Origin: Pseudoalteromonas arabiensis
GTDB lineage: Bacteria > Pseudomonadota > Gammaproteobacteria > Enterobacterales > Alteromonadaceae
DNA: 64,000 bases
Reading direction: 5' to 3'
Assembly: GCF_001550155.1 (NCBI RefSeq)
Contig: NZ_LRUF01000024.1
Coordinates: 472,648-536,647 of the forward strand
Position 1 is the first letter of the stretch. Each line of letters starts with the position of its first letter. Both the position numbers and the translations under genes were made by a program. The notes under the pieces are model-generated. The model did not search any database. It saw nothing but the letters and a program-made list of their open reading frames with translations, and was not told the DNA's origin. Below, piece by piece: positions 38,038 through 45,758 of this stretch.

Positions 38038-38106
38038 TATAACAAGTTGCTGCATTCGGAAAAGTCATTCGCTACGCTCATGATTTCCGGTGAGCAAGGC
38101 GTTATA
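38038..38106 (+). other. Integron attC recombination site
   Basis: TATAAC-AAG-TTGCTGCA at the left pairs with TGAGCAA-GGC-GTTATA at the right. The unpaired G in the left arm is the extrahelical base expected of attC, and TTCGGAAA pairs with TTTCCGG further in. The site is 69 bp. No integron integrase gene is in the window. Confidence 0.78.
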
Positions 38107-38122
38107 TTTAAAGGGAGGGTTG

Positions 38123-38788
38123 ATGCGTAAGTTGTTAATTTTAATTGGAATAGCGATAGCTATTCCATTAGCTACTCCTCTTTTCATAAATTTATATATT
38201 ACTTATGTGCCTGGGTATCAAGTAGGCTCTATTGATGGTTGGCTTGGTTTTTCAGGTGGTTTTTCAGGTGGTTTTTTGGCGTTCATTTCCGCTTATGTTT
38301 TATTTATAAAACAAAAATCACTATCTGAAAGATGTTGGCTCACATGGCATATTGAGAAGAACTGCTCGGAAAAAGAATCGGAAACCTATTTGTCAGTTGT
38401 TTATATGGAAAATCATTCTTCCGAACGTTTTTTTGATTGCTCTAAGAGAAGTGTAAGTCAGTGGGAGCCATATGGAGTTGCCATTGTAACTATAAAAAAT
38501 GTGAGTAAAAATTATGCTCGGAAAGTTAATGTTGAGTTAGTGAAAACGATTAAAAATATAAAGCCAGTTGCTCATCGAAAAGGTGAAAAGAAAATAGGAT
38601 ATTGGGAGACCTTATCTGAGTTGGCACCTGATGAAAGTTTTGATTTCGTTCTACATCTAGACCCTAAGCTTGTTAATGATAATGGTTTTATAACATTTAG
38701 AATAGAAAGCACAGGGCTTTCTGATGTTACTAATGTACAAGAAAAAAAATTACATTTTCGAGATGGTAATTTCGAAATAGGTAATTAA
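38123..38788 (+). CDS. Hypothetical membrane protein, cassette-borne (221 aa)
   Basis: The ATG at 38123 follows AAGGGAGGG and begins 22 nt after the attC crossover, the usual cassette layout. There are two N-terminal hydrophobic spans (LLILIGIAIAIPLATPLF, and a Gly-rich span around GGFSGGFLAFISAYVLFI), then a cytoplasmic or periplasmic beta-rich domain. The family is not recognised. Confidence 0.72.
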   Translation: MRKLLILIGIAIAIPLATPLFINLYITYVPGYQVGSIDGWLGFSGGFSGGFLAFISAYVLFIKQKSLSERCWLTWHIEKNCSEKESETYLSVVYMENHSSERFFDCSKRSVSQWEPYGVAIVTIKNVSKNYARKVNVELVKTIKNIKPVAHRKGEKKIGYWETLSELAPDESFDFVLHLDPKLVNDNGFITFRIESTGLSDVTNVQEKKLHFRDGNFEIGN

Positions 38789-38790
38789 AC

Positions 38791-38815
38791 ATACAACGCT
38801 TCAACGAAAGGACGC
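38791..38815 (+). other. Possible truncated attC left half
   Basis: ATACAACGCTTCAACGAAAG resembles the left half of Vibrio-type attC repeats and lies directly after a cassette-like gene. No matching right half is found. Weak evidence. Confidence 0.25.
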
Positions 38816-38866
38816 AAGGTTTAAGTACGCTGTCCACTATGCATCATTCATCACTAAGGAAAATCA

Positions 38867-39319
38867 ATGTCACTAATTATGGAAACGCCAGCTAATATCG
38901 ATGAGCTTGTTAAAAATGCCAATTGTAAACATGATTGGAAAACTCGATTCTCAGCGTTAGAAGAACTAAAAAAGTATGATTGTCAAAAATCCCGAGATGT
39001 TATAACTAGATTGGCTTTACACGATAAAGTTTTCAAAGTTAAAGAAGAAGCTGTTCGAGCTGCTCAAGCGTTGGGTATTACTAAAAATGGAAAAGCAATC
39101 AGCTTAGGCAAAAAAGATATCGGATTTAAACCTAAAGATATCACTAAACTATTTCTTAGAGTTAAGCGTGAGAAAAATATAGAAGAGTTTGACCTTGAAC
39201 AATTCAAAACAGGGTTTAAAGACATAAACCCTGAAATGTATGACGTACTTAGCACTCACAAAGAAAGTAAGTTTGACGCATGGGTTGAAAATACATTTAA
39301 AGGGTTACCCAAAAAGTAG
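38867..39319 (+). CDS. HEAT-repeat-like small protein (150 aa)
   Basis: The ATG at 38867 follows AAGGAAA. The N-terminal half (about residues 10-70) is a pair of helices with the HEAT-like pattern WKTRFSALEELKKYD ... SRDVITRLALHDKVFKVKEEAVRAAQ. The C-terminal half is basic. Probably a soluble protein-interaction module; the function is unknown. Confidence 0.65.
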   Translation: MSLIMETPANIDELVKNANCKHDWKTRFSALEELKKYDCQKSRDVITRLALHDKVFKVKEEAVRAAQALGITKNGKAISLGKKDIGFKPKDITKLFLRVKREKNIEEFDLEQFKTGFKDINPEMYDVLSTHKESKFDAWVENTFKGLPKK

Positions 39320-39691
39320 GTATGCTAATAAGTACTTCAAACGGCTAACCCCGTTTTAGTGGCGTTGAGGCTGTAGAATTACTCATTTTTAAGAAAAATC
39401 GCCTGTTTTATGGGGCCAAATGCAACAAATACATTACCTAATGCTTTAAAAACGCTTAGAGTTAATTATAGGAGCCCGTTTTTTAATTGAGTTTGGCTGT
39501 TGGAGTTATTCTACAGTCTCGTTATTTGTAAAGAATGCTTGGGAGTAGAGTCATACTCCTCCCAACAACCGTCCGGTCGGGTTGCTACCACCAAAGCATG
39601 ACCGGTTTTAAACCTAAATATGGTAGCAAAGTCTGAGCCGTCTCTTTCCCGATCCAACATGAGACTGAGGCATTGTTAAAGGAGTGAGTCT
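39320..39691. other. Non-coding stretch with MITE-like repeat and structured leader
   Basis: 372 bases between the HEAT-like gene and the 49-aa gene. They hold the inverted-repeat element at 39367-39520 and then several short hairpins at 39540-39690 that form the 5' leader of the small gene. Confidence 0.5.
39367..39520. repeat. MITE-like inverted-repeat element (about 154 bp)
   Basis: The termini GAGGCTGTAGAATTACTC and GAGTTATTCTACAGTCTC are inverted repeats matching at 16 of 18 positions. No ORF lies inside. Either a miniature transposable element or the remnant of an insertion sequence. Confidence 0.5.
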
Positions 39692-39841
39692 ATGACAAAA
39701 CCTACTTTGGCGGGTTCAGCAAGCTTGCATCTTCGGTTAGGTGCTTTTGGTGTATTGTTTACAGCTTTGTCTGTGGCATTCGTACCAGCTGTTGCGTTCG
39801 CGTTGACACTAGTAGCATCAATTGTACTAGCCAAGCTGTAA
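39692..39841 (+). CDS. Tiny hydrophobic protein (49 aa)
   Basis: The ATG at 39692 follows AAAGGAGTGAGTC. MTKPTLAGSASLHLRLGAFG is followed by a hydrophobic region (VLFTALSVAFVPAVAFAL, then TLVASIVLAKL), one or two membrane spans. About 150 nt of hairpin-rich leader precede it. Possibly a small membrane-active peptide; no family recognised. Confidence 0.55.
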   Translation: MTKPTLAGSASLHLRLGAFGVLFTALSVAFVPAVAFALTLVASIVLAKL

Positions 39842-39932
39842 TGCTTAGGTGCGTATTCAGTTAGGCTGGCGCGCCGCCCTCATTTTACAAATCACAAGCG
39901 CATAAACTACTTGAGCGATAATAAAGGCAACT

Positions 39933-40478
39933 ATGAATAAAAAAGAAGATTGGTCAGTTTTGATAGGTCTTACTGAACAAATAAAGCAATGCGATGCTCA
40001 AGGATTAGTTACTCCAAGTATTGCTATGAGTTTTATTTGTATCGATGCAATGGCTAGTCTTGCTAGGCCATCAGGTAAAAGTAGAGTTACGCGCGCAGAC
40101 TTTATTGGCTGGTGCGATAAGTACTTAAAGTCGAATACTCAACAACAGTATCAATATTCGGGGAAAGATGTATATGCTGCTAGATGTGCGTTACTTCATA
40201 CTTATGGCACAACAGCTGAATTACATGATAAATCTGATATCATGAAGTTCTTATATCATGATTGTAATCATCTTATGCATCAATTATACGCAGAAGAAAA
40301 TACGGTTGTTATCTCTACTAAGTCATTGGTTATCTCTACTAAGTCATTGGTTATCGATGTTTGCACCGCCGTTGATAGTTTTATAGCTGAGTGTACTTCA
40401 ACCGCTTCGCTTGGTGATTTAGTTGTCAGTCGACTTGATGAAATAATTACAGTGGTTCCGTATTCAGCACATAGTTAA
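39933..40478 (+). CDS. Hypothetical protein (181 aa)
   Basis: Starts MNKKEDWSVLIGLTEQIKQCD. Helical; a DFIGWCDKYL segment and the RCALLHTYG motif recall HEPN-like or Abi-like small cargo proteins, but I cannot assign it. A perfect 21-bp tandem duplication at 40308-40349 repeats the residues VISTKSL without breaking the frame. Last gene before the right transposon end. Confidence 0.6.
   Translation: MNKKEDWSVLIGLTEQIKQCDAQGLVTPSIAMSFICIDAMASLARPSGKSRVTRADFIGWCDKYLKSNTQQQYQYSGKDVYAARCALLHTYGTTAELHDKSDIMKFLYHDCNHLMHQLYAEENTVVISTKSLVISTKSLVIDVCTAVDSFIAECTSTASLGDLVVSRLDEIITVVPYSAHS
40308..40349. repeat. Tandem 21-bp duplication
   Basis: Two exact copies of GTTATCTCTACTAAGTCATTG side by side inside the preceding ORF; in frame. 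Confidence 0.9.
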
Positions 40479-40565
40479 CAAGCTGTTAATAATGGGGTTG
40501 CCAAAGACTATAATTGGCAGTATTTTTATGTGGTTGGCTTCATAAAGCCTGTATTTGGTAACTTT

Positions 40566-40668
40566 ATGCCATTATAAGCTTCAATATTATGCCAGCTTAC
40601 ACTTCACTTGCTACGCTGTAGCTCAGTAAAAGCATATGTTCTTATGCCAACTTATACTTCAAACAACA
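40566..40668. repeat. Right-end TnsB binding repeats
   Basis: Inverted copies of the left-end 18-mer: 40566-40583 (ATGCCATTATAAGCTTCA), 40589-40606 (ATGCCAGCTTACACTTCA) and 40644-40661 (ATGCCAACTTATACTTCA), with the terminal CAACA at 40664-40668. Their spacing differs from that of the left end, as usual for Tn7-family elements. Confidence 0.8.
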
Positions 40669-40673
40669 TGGGT
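40669..40673. repeat. Right target-site duplication TGGGT
   Basis: Identical to 18671-18675 and directly next to the terminal CAACA. Confidence 0.93.
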
Positions 40674-40698
40674 TGTCGTTTGAAGTATAAGATGACAT
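40674..40698. mobile_element. Left end of a second, decayed Tn7-like element
   Basis: TGTCG followed by TTTGAAGTATAAGATGACAT closely resembles the intact element's left end (TGTTGTTTGAAGTATAAGTTGACAT) and starts at the base after the target duplication. It contains a TnsB-type site at 40681-40698 in left-end orientation; no further TnsB sites follow. Confidence 0.8.
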
Positions 40699-40733
40699 TT
40701 CTTCCAAAAGACAAATCAACCTATTTCCACTCA

Positions 40734-40802
40734 AAGCTAAACACTCTCTTATAAACCTTCCATAAATCTGTAAGCTAAGAATAGATCTACTTGTTTAATC
40801 AG
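40734..40802 (+). pseudogene. tnsA remnant (5' part)
   Basis: CACTCAAAGCTAAACACTCT...CTTCCATAAATCTG...ATAGATCTACTTGTTTAAT aligns with the start of the intact tnsA (about 18795-18865), including CTCCATAAATTTG and ATAAATCTACCTGTTTAGT. Small insertions and in-frame stops destroy the reading frame. Nothing recognisable as tnsB or tnsC follows. Confidence 0.7.
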
Positions 40803-40933
40803 CTTTTTATGTGCATGAAAATGCCAAGCTTACTCTGTGTTAATTACTGCGGTGCAGTATCAATAAGAAAAAGTTTCTTGGGTGATTAAAATGACGATAT
40901 CATTAAAATTTTAAACGGCACTTTTCAAAGCAT

Positions 40934-41428
40934 ATGGCGAGAAAAAATATTCCGAACTATGTAACTCACCCAAGGTATGGCAGTGCTCCATTGGTTTCCA
41001 AAGATGAAGTGCCAGCATGCACAATAGACAGTGCACACTGGCATTACTCAAGCCTTAAATATTTTCCTGAAACGGCGATTTTTGCAGATACTTCTAAGCA
41101 GAATTTTGCTATTTACCCCCGCAAGATTTATGTAGATATCGAAGAAATGTGTGAAATATGTGGCAGGCCTTTTATCTTCTATGCACAAGAGCAGAAACAT
41201 TGGTTTGAAGACTTAGGCTTTTGGATTGATGCACACTGCACTAGATGTGTTGAATGCAGAAAAAAAGATCAAGGCACTCGCTTTATGCACAAACGATATC
41301 AAGAACTTATCGTTTTAAAGGAGCGAACGAATCCACAGAGTAAAGAACTCAAGCAAATAGCAATAAAGCTTTATAAATTGGGGTATATACGAAATCCAAA
41401 TAAGCTGAATATTGACATCGGAATCTAA
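40934..41428 (+). CDS. Zinc-ribbon domain protein (164 aa)
   Basis: Starts MARKNIPNYVTHPRYGS. CEICGRPF (about residue 76) and CTRCVECR (about 112) form a four-cysteine ribbon of the probable zinc-ribbon family. The C-terminal part is basic and helical. It lies between the decayed transposon end and the siderophore receptor; whether it belongs to the old element or the chromosome cannot be told. Confidence 0.7.
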   Translation: MARKNIPNYVTHPRYGSAPLVSKDEVPACTIDSAHWHYSSLKYFPETAIFADTSKQNFAIYPRKIYVDIEEMCEICGRPFIFYAQEQKHWFEDLGFWIDAHCTRCVECRKKDQGTRFMHKRYQELIVLKERTNPQSKELKQIAIKLYKLGYIRNPNKLNIDIGI

Positions 41429-41595
41429 CGAGTTAAGTCACTAATTTGTCGTCTAGACCTAAGAGGTATGGAATTGAAAGTGGTGAGTTACCGCTAAACT
41501 CAATATTTTCAAATTAATAGAATTAGCTTTTTAAATTAGCATTAGGGGGGATAGTTATTATTTAGTGTGAATTGTACTATATTAACATTAAATGT

Positions 41596-41618
41596 AATGC
41601 AAATGGGAATTGTTCGTG
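41596..41618. promoter_or_regulatory. Possible Fur box before the TonB-dependent receptor
   Basis: AATGCAAATGGGAATTGTTC is a partial match to the Fur consensus (repeated NATWAT hexamers), about 40 nt before the receptor ATG. Such receptors are usually iron-regulated; the match is moderate. Confidence 0.4.
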
Positions 41619-41655
41619 ATAGCATCTTTGTGCTATTTCAATAACAAGGGTTATT

Positions 41656-43809
41656 ATGAATTTTTCTCTACTTCCTACAGCCACAGCGGTGAGCTTAGCG
41701 CTTCTGTCAAACAGTGCTTTTGCAGCAGAACAAACTAATAAAAAAGACACAGACCCCATAGAAAAAATTACTGTAAATGGTAAGTACATCGTTAACGAAA
41801 ATATCGATACAGCGACAGGCCTTGGTTTATCTATTCGTGAGACTCCACAGTCTGTAACGGTCTTTACTGCTGAGCGTATTCGAGATCAAGATTTAGACAC
41901 GATTATTGACGCAGTTGATAATACGGTTGGTTTGTCATCTTCAAAAATGGATAACGTACGTAACACCATGCAATCACGCGGGTTTAATGTGTCTAACTAT
42001 CAAATTGATGGTGTGCCTTTATCATGGAGTTTGGCAGGGGATTCTGGTGAAACGTCAGCGGATGTTGCGATTTATGAACGAGTAGAGTTTGTACGAGGCG
42101 CCACGGGTTTATTAACAGGGGCGGGCGACCCATCTGCATCAATTAATCTTGTTCGCAAACGCGCGCGTAACACCGACCTAACTGGTTATGTTGATGCTTC
42201 AATAGGAAGTTGGAATAAAAAAGAGTTAACCCTTGATATCGCGAATGGCTTAAATGATAGCGGTACAGTGCGCGGTCGGGTGGTTGCAAAAGTGGTTGAT
42301 AGTGAATCATATATCGACTTATACGAAGAGAATAAAAATATCTTCTACGGTGTATTAGAGACTGACCTAACACCTGATACTACCCTGCGTGTAGGGGCGA
42401 GTTACCAGAACAGTGATCCGCATGGTCCTGTGTGGGGCGCTTTACCTGCATACTATACAGACGGCACAGCAGCTGAGTGGGATGACTCTAAAACCACGGC
42501 CCTTGATTGGACTCGTTGGGAAACAACGCACAAAAACTATTTTGCAACCGTTGAGCATTTATTTTCAAATGGTTGGCAGTTAACAGCGAATTATAATCAC
42601 TCAAAATATTATAAAGAAAGCCGCTTATTTTATGTTTCTGGTGCATTAGATAAAGAAACAGGGGCAGGCTTAACAGGGCAACGTTATTTTGCGTTTGGCT
42701 CAACAGAGCAAGACAGTGTCGATGTGCAGCTTAAAGGTCAATACACTTTGTTTGAACAGAGTCATGACTTTGTGGTTGGTGCGCTTTACTCTAAGCAAAC
42801 TGGTGAAACAAGTACTCGCGATCCCGATCCTATCATTGGTGGTAGCGCATGGGATGCGGTTCCTATTGATAACTTTTTTGATTTCCAAGGGGATGATATT
42901 GCAGAACCTAATTGGACTGAAGAAGTGACACTACAAGATGATAACGACACAGTACAAAAAGGCTTTTACGCAGCTACCCGAGTTTCGTTAACTGATGCGT
43001 TTAAAGTGATTGCTGGTGGGCGTGTTTCGTCATGGGAGCGAGAGCGCTACTATTATGGCGATCAACAAGATTACGGCGATTCAGGGGTTTTTGTGCCTTA
43101 CTTTGGCGCACTCTTTGATTTAAATGATCAGCATCGAATGTATGCCAGCTACACAGAAATTTTTCGTCCGCAAAATAGCTTAGATGCGAACGGGGAGTAT
43201 TTAGACCCTGTTGATGGTAAAGCAAGTGAAATTGGCTTAAAGAGTGCTTATTTTGATGAGCGTTTGCAAACATCTTTGGCTATTTTTGATATTCAACAAG
43301 ATAACTTAGCAGCAGAAGATCCCAACTTTTTGCCAACCGCTGAACAAATGTCAGCATATTATGGCGCTGAAGGAACACAAAGTCGCGGCTTTGAGTTTGA
43401 AGTGATGGGGGAGCCTGTAGATGGTTGGAATATCTCTGCCGGCTACTCACAGTTTAAAGCTGAGGATGCCGATAACAACAAGGTAAATACAGATTCACCA
43501 CGTAAGCAATTTAAGTTATTTACGACCTACCAATTTGTAAAGCAATTACCAGCGCTTACAGTTGGTGGTGGTCTTAACTGGCAAAGCAAGTCGTATGCGC
43601 AAGGCACAACACGTAATGTTGAGCAAGATGCTTATACAATTGTAAACTTGATGGCACGTTATAATATTAATGAATCAATGGATTTACAGTTAAATGTTAA
43701 TAATCTATTCGATAAGAAATACTATAACTACATGACAGCAGGCTACTATGACCTTTACCGCTATGGTGCGCCACGTAATGCATCACTGAGCTTTAGCTAT
43801 AACTTTTAA
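41656..43809 (+). CDS. TonB-dependent siderophore receptor
   Basis: 717 residues. The signal peptide MNFSLLPTATAVSLALLSNSAFA ends near residue 23. The TonB box region DPIEKITVNGKY is followed by the plug domain with IRETPQSVTVFTAERI and RVEFVRGATGLLTGAGDPSASINLVRK, both typical of FpvA/FhuE-like receptors. A 22-strand barrel ends in the outer-membrane signature ...NASLSFSYNF. It imports ferric siderophores with TonB energy; the ligand cannot be predicted. A terminator follows. Confidence 0.93.
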   Translation: MNFSLLPTATAVSLALLSNSAFAAEQTNKKDTDPIEKITVNGKYIVNENIDTATGLGLSIRETPQSVTVFTAERIRDQDLDTIIDAVDNTVGLSSSKMDNVRNTMQSRGFNVSNYQIDGVPLSWSLAGDSGETSADVAIYERVEFVRGATGLLTGAGDPSASINLVRKRARNTDLTGYVDASIGSWNKKELTLDIANGLNDSGTVRGRVVAKVVDSESYIDLYEENKNIFYGVLETDLTPDTTLRVGASYQNSDPHGPVWGALPAYYTDGTAAEWDDSKTTALDWTRWETTHKNYFATVEHLFSNGWQLTANYNHSKYYKESRLFYVSGALDKETGAGLTGQRYFAFGSTEQDSVDVQLKGQYTLFEQSHDFVVGALYSKQTGETSTRDPDPIIGGSAWDAVPIDNFFDFQGDDIAEPNWTEEVTLQDDNDTVQKGFYAATRVSLTDAFKVIAGGRVSSWERERYYYGDQQDYGDSGVFVPYFGALFDLNDQHRMYASYTEIFRPQNSLDANGEYLDPVDGKASEIGLKSAYFDERLQTSLAIFDIQQDNLAAEDPNFLPTAEQMSAYYGAEGTQSRGFEFEVMGEPVDGWNISAGYSQFKAEDADNNKVNTDSPRKQFKLFTTYQFVKQLPALTVGGGLNWQSKSYAQGTTRNVEQDAYTIVNLMARYNINESMDLQLNVNNLFDKKYYNYMTAGYYDLYRYGAPRNASLSFSYNF

Positions 43810-43842
43810 TTGATTACTCGGGATAGGCTCATATCGAGTTGC

Positions 43843-43873
43843 AACTAAAGGTGCATTTGCACCTTTAGTTTTA
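43843..43873 (+). terminator. Intrinsic terminator after the receptor gene
   Basis: AACTAAAGGTGCA and TGCACCTTTAGTT form a 13-bp perfect stem with a 2-nt core, ending in TTTTA. Confidence 0.85.
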
Positions 43874-44053
43874 TGATTATCAGGGCTTCTTCGCTATTCT
43901 AGCTTTAAACAGCGACGAGCTGTTTCATTTTATGACAACTCATTTCCTTCTTTAATCTTATTGATCTTAAATAATACCCTTTTAAATAAACTGGCTTACT
44001 CTGTTGCCAAATTAAGTAACGAGCTACTCGCTTGTTTGAGGGATTTTAGATAA

Positions 44054-44899
44054 ATGATTACGTTAGATGAGCAGCGTTTAACATCGTTAAAACGTGGTTT
44101 TCATATACCACCTAAGCCTGAACTGCTCGATGAAATTGCAAGTGAAATGGAATTAGACGATGCTTGCTTAGATAGAATTGCCAGCATGATCTCTAAAGAT
44201 ATTAGCCTCTCTGCTTTATTATTAAAAACCATCAACAGCCCTTTTTTTGGCTTACAAAGAACGATCAGTGATATAAAACAAGCGGCTATGTTTTTGGGTT
44301 TAGAGCAACTAAATCGCTTAGTTACACTCGCATTACTCAAGAACAACTTTGTTGGTGATGCCTGCATCAGTTTAGAGCGATTCTGGGATGAGTCTGTTGA
44401 AGTGGCAAACGCTTGTGTCTGGCTTGGGCACAGTTACAAGTCGCTGATGCCAGTTGATGAGCTTTACTCGTTAGGTCTTTTCCACAATGTTGGCATTGCA
44501 GCAATGGCCCTAAAATACCGTGACTATATTGACGTATTACAACACGAAAATCATGCAAAAGAGCAAGTAATAACCGAACTTGAACAAGCTCGTTATCAGT
44601 GCGACCATGCTGTTATAGGTTATTTTATTGCCACATCGTGGCACTTACCTAAGCCGTTATGTAATGTTATTTTGAACCATCATAATAGTCATTTTTTACA
44701 GCTAAGTGATAATGACCACCAGCGAATGGCCTTTGCTATTTTAAAATGTGCAGAAAGTATGATTGACTATGCCAGACACAGGCAACATTCAAGCGAGTGG
44801 CTAAAAATTAAAGAGCAGTGCTTTATCGAGTTAGGAGTTATTGAACAGGAATACGCCGATCTTCTAGAAGATTACCTCGACAATTCAATGGCGAGTTAA
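44054..44899 (+). CDS. HDOD-domain protein
   Basis: 281 residues. The HDOD domain occupies about residues 15-215: ISLSALLLKTINSPFFGL, ISDIKQAAMFLGLEQLNRLV and YSLGLFHNVGIAAMALKY correspond to its conserved helices. HDOD proteins are HD-like but usually lack phosphohydrolase activity, and act in signalling. No partner domain is fused. The function is not predictable beyond regulation. Confidence 0.85.
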   Translation: MITLDEQRLTSLKRGFHIPPKPELLDEIASEMELDDACLDRIASMISKDISLSALLLKTINSPFFGLQRTISDIKQAAMFLGLEQLNRLVTLALLKNNFVGDACISLERFWDESVEVANACVWLGHSYKSLMPVDELYSLGLFHNVGIAAMALKYRDYIDVLQHENHAKEQVITELEQARYQCDHAVIGYFIATSWHLPKPLCNVILNHHNSHFLQLSDNDHQRMAFAILKCAESMIDYARHRQHSSEWLKIKEQCFIELGVIEQEYADLLEDYLDNSMAS

Positions 44900-45035
44900 A
44901 GTTAATAAAAACCTTCGATAAGCAATCGGGTGGTGTTAATTCACTGCTCGCTTTTTTACATCTAAAGAAAGCATGCATTACTATACTTTCAAGCCATAGC
45001 AAGGCATCATAACTTTTTTCTAAGGAGAGGCTATA

Positions 45036-45755
45036 ATGCTTAAATCTTTGTTGTCACTGGTTTTATGTACCAGTTCTGCGATGGCTGCAACAAGTCTGCC
45101 GGATAATCGCCATATTGTTGTTAAAGGTGAGACTGTTGTGCGTACTGCCCCCGATAGGGCTGATATCATGTTAGAGTTTGAAGCTGTAAAAACCGAAAGC
45201 GTGCAGGCTAAGCAGCAAGTCGATGAGCAAGTAAATGAACTCCTTGCGGGCTTAAATAATTTCTCTATAGACGAAAAAAGTATCTCTGCGGGGCGAATTT
45301 TCGTAGAGCCGAACATGCGCTATGACGAAAACGATAGCCAAGTTAAAGATGGTTTTCGAGCCACGCGTAAGGTCAAAGTCAGCCTTAAAAAACTCTCCCT
45401 TTTGGACGGATTTTTAAATTTTGCGCTTAAAGTAGGCGTCAATCAAATCGAGCAAATTCAACTTTTATCAACCAAAGCCTCAGATTACGAGCAAGCCGCT
45501 CTTGATAAAGCAGTAGCGAATGCCAAACAGCAGGGAAGTAGCCTTGCTAGCGCATTCGAAGCGAAACTTGGTCGAGTGTATAGTATTCAATCGCAAGAGG
45601 TAAGTAGTCACTTCGGCTATGGTAGCAACACAAATATTGAACGAATTATGGTCGTGGGCTCACGTATTAATACAGTCCCAGAAGGTAAGTATTTACAAGA
45701 ATCGATTACCTTCAGAGCAAGTGTCAATGTCGTGTTTGATTTGGTAGTAGAGTAA
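45036..45755 (+). CDS. SIMPL-domain (DUF541) periplasmic protein
   Basis: 239 residues. A signal peptide MLKSLLSLVLCTSSAMA precedes HIVVKGETVVRTAPDRADIMLEFEA, a SIMPL/DUF541 start. GGAGAGG precedes the ATG. Related periplasmic proteins such as YggE are linked to oxidative stress; the role here is inferred only from the family. The following gene begins within a few bases. Confidence 0.85.
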   Translation: MLKSLLSLVLCTSSAMAATSLPDNRHIVVKGETVVRTAPDRADIMLEFEAVKTESVQAKQQVDEQVNELLAGLNNFSIDEKSISAGRIFVEPNMRYDENDSQVKDGFRATRKVKVSLKKLSLLDGFLNFALKVGVNQIEQIQLLSTKASDYEQAALDKAVANAKQQGSSLASAFEAKLGRVYSIQSQEVSSHFGYGSNTNIERIMVVGSRINTVPEGKYLQESITFRASVNVVFDLVVE

Positions 45756-45758
45756 TTG

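Larger units (their letters stand above)
18676..40668. mobile_element. Tn7-like CRISPR-associated transposon, type I-F3 (ffs-attached)
   Basis: 21,993 bp. The left end TGTTGTTTGAAGTATAAG and the right end CTTATACTTCAAACAACA are perfect inverted repeats over at least 18 bp. Both carry internal TnsB-type repeats and the element is flanked by TGGGT duplications. Contents in order: tnsA-tnsB-tnsC, Gabija-like pair, CoiA-like gene, xre, NTPase-nuclease pair, tniQ-cas8/5-cas7-cas6, CRISPR array, and cassette-like accessory genes. Cas1, Cas2 and Cas3 are absent, as in all nuclease-dead CASTs. Known I-F3 elements fall into branches that use ffs or rsmJ (I-F3b) or yciA or guaC (I-F3a); the ffs site points to I-F3b. 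Confidence 0.95.

Noticed and set aside
40475..40489. TTAACA-AGC-TGTTAA as another attC site
   Set aside because: It is a short palindrome without the separate left and right arms, spacer bases or extrahelical base of attC.
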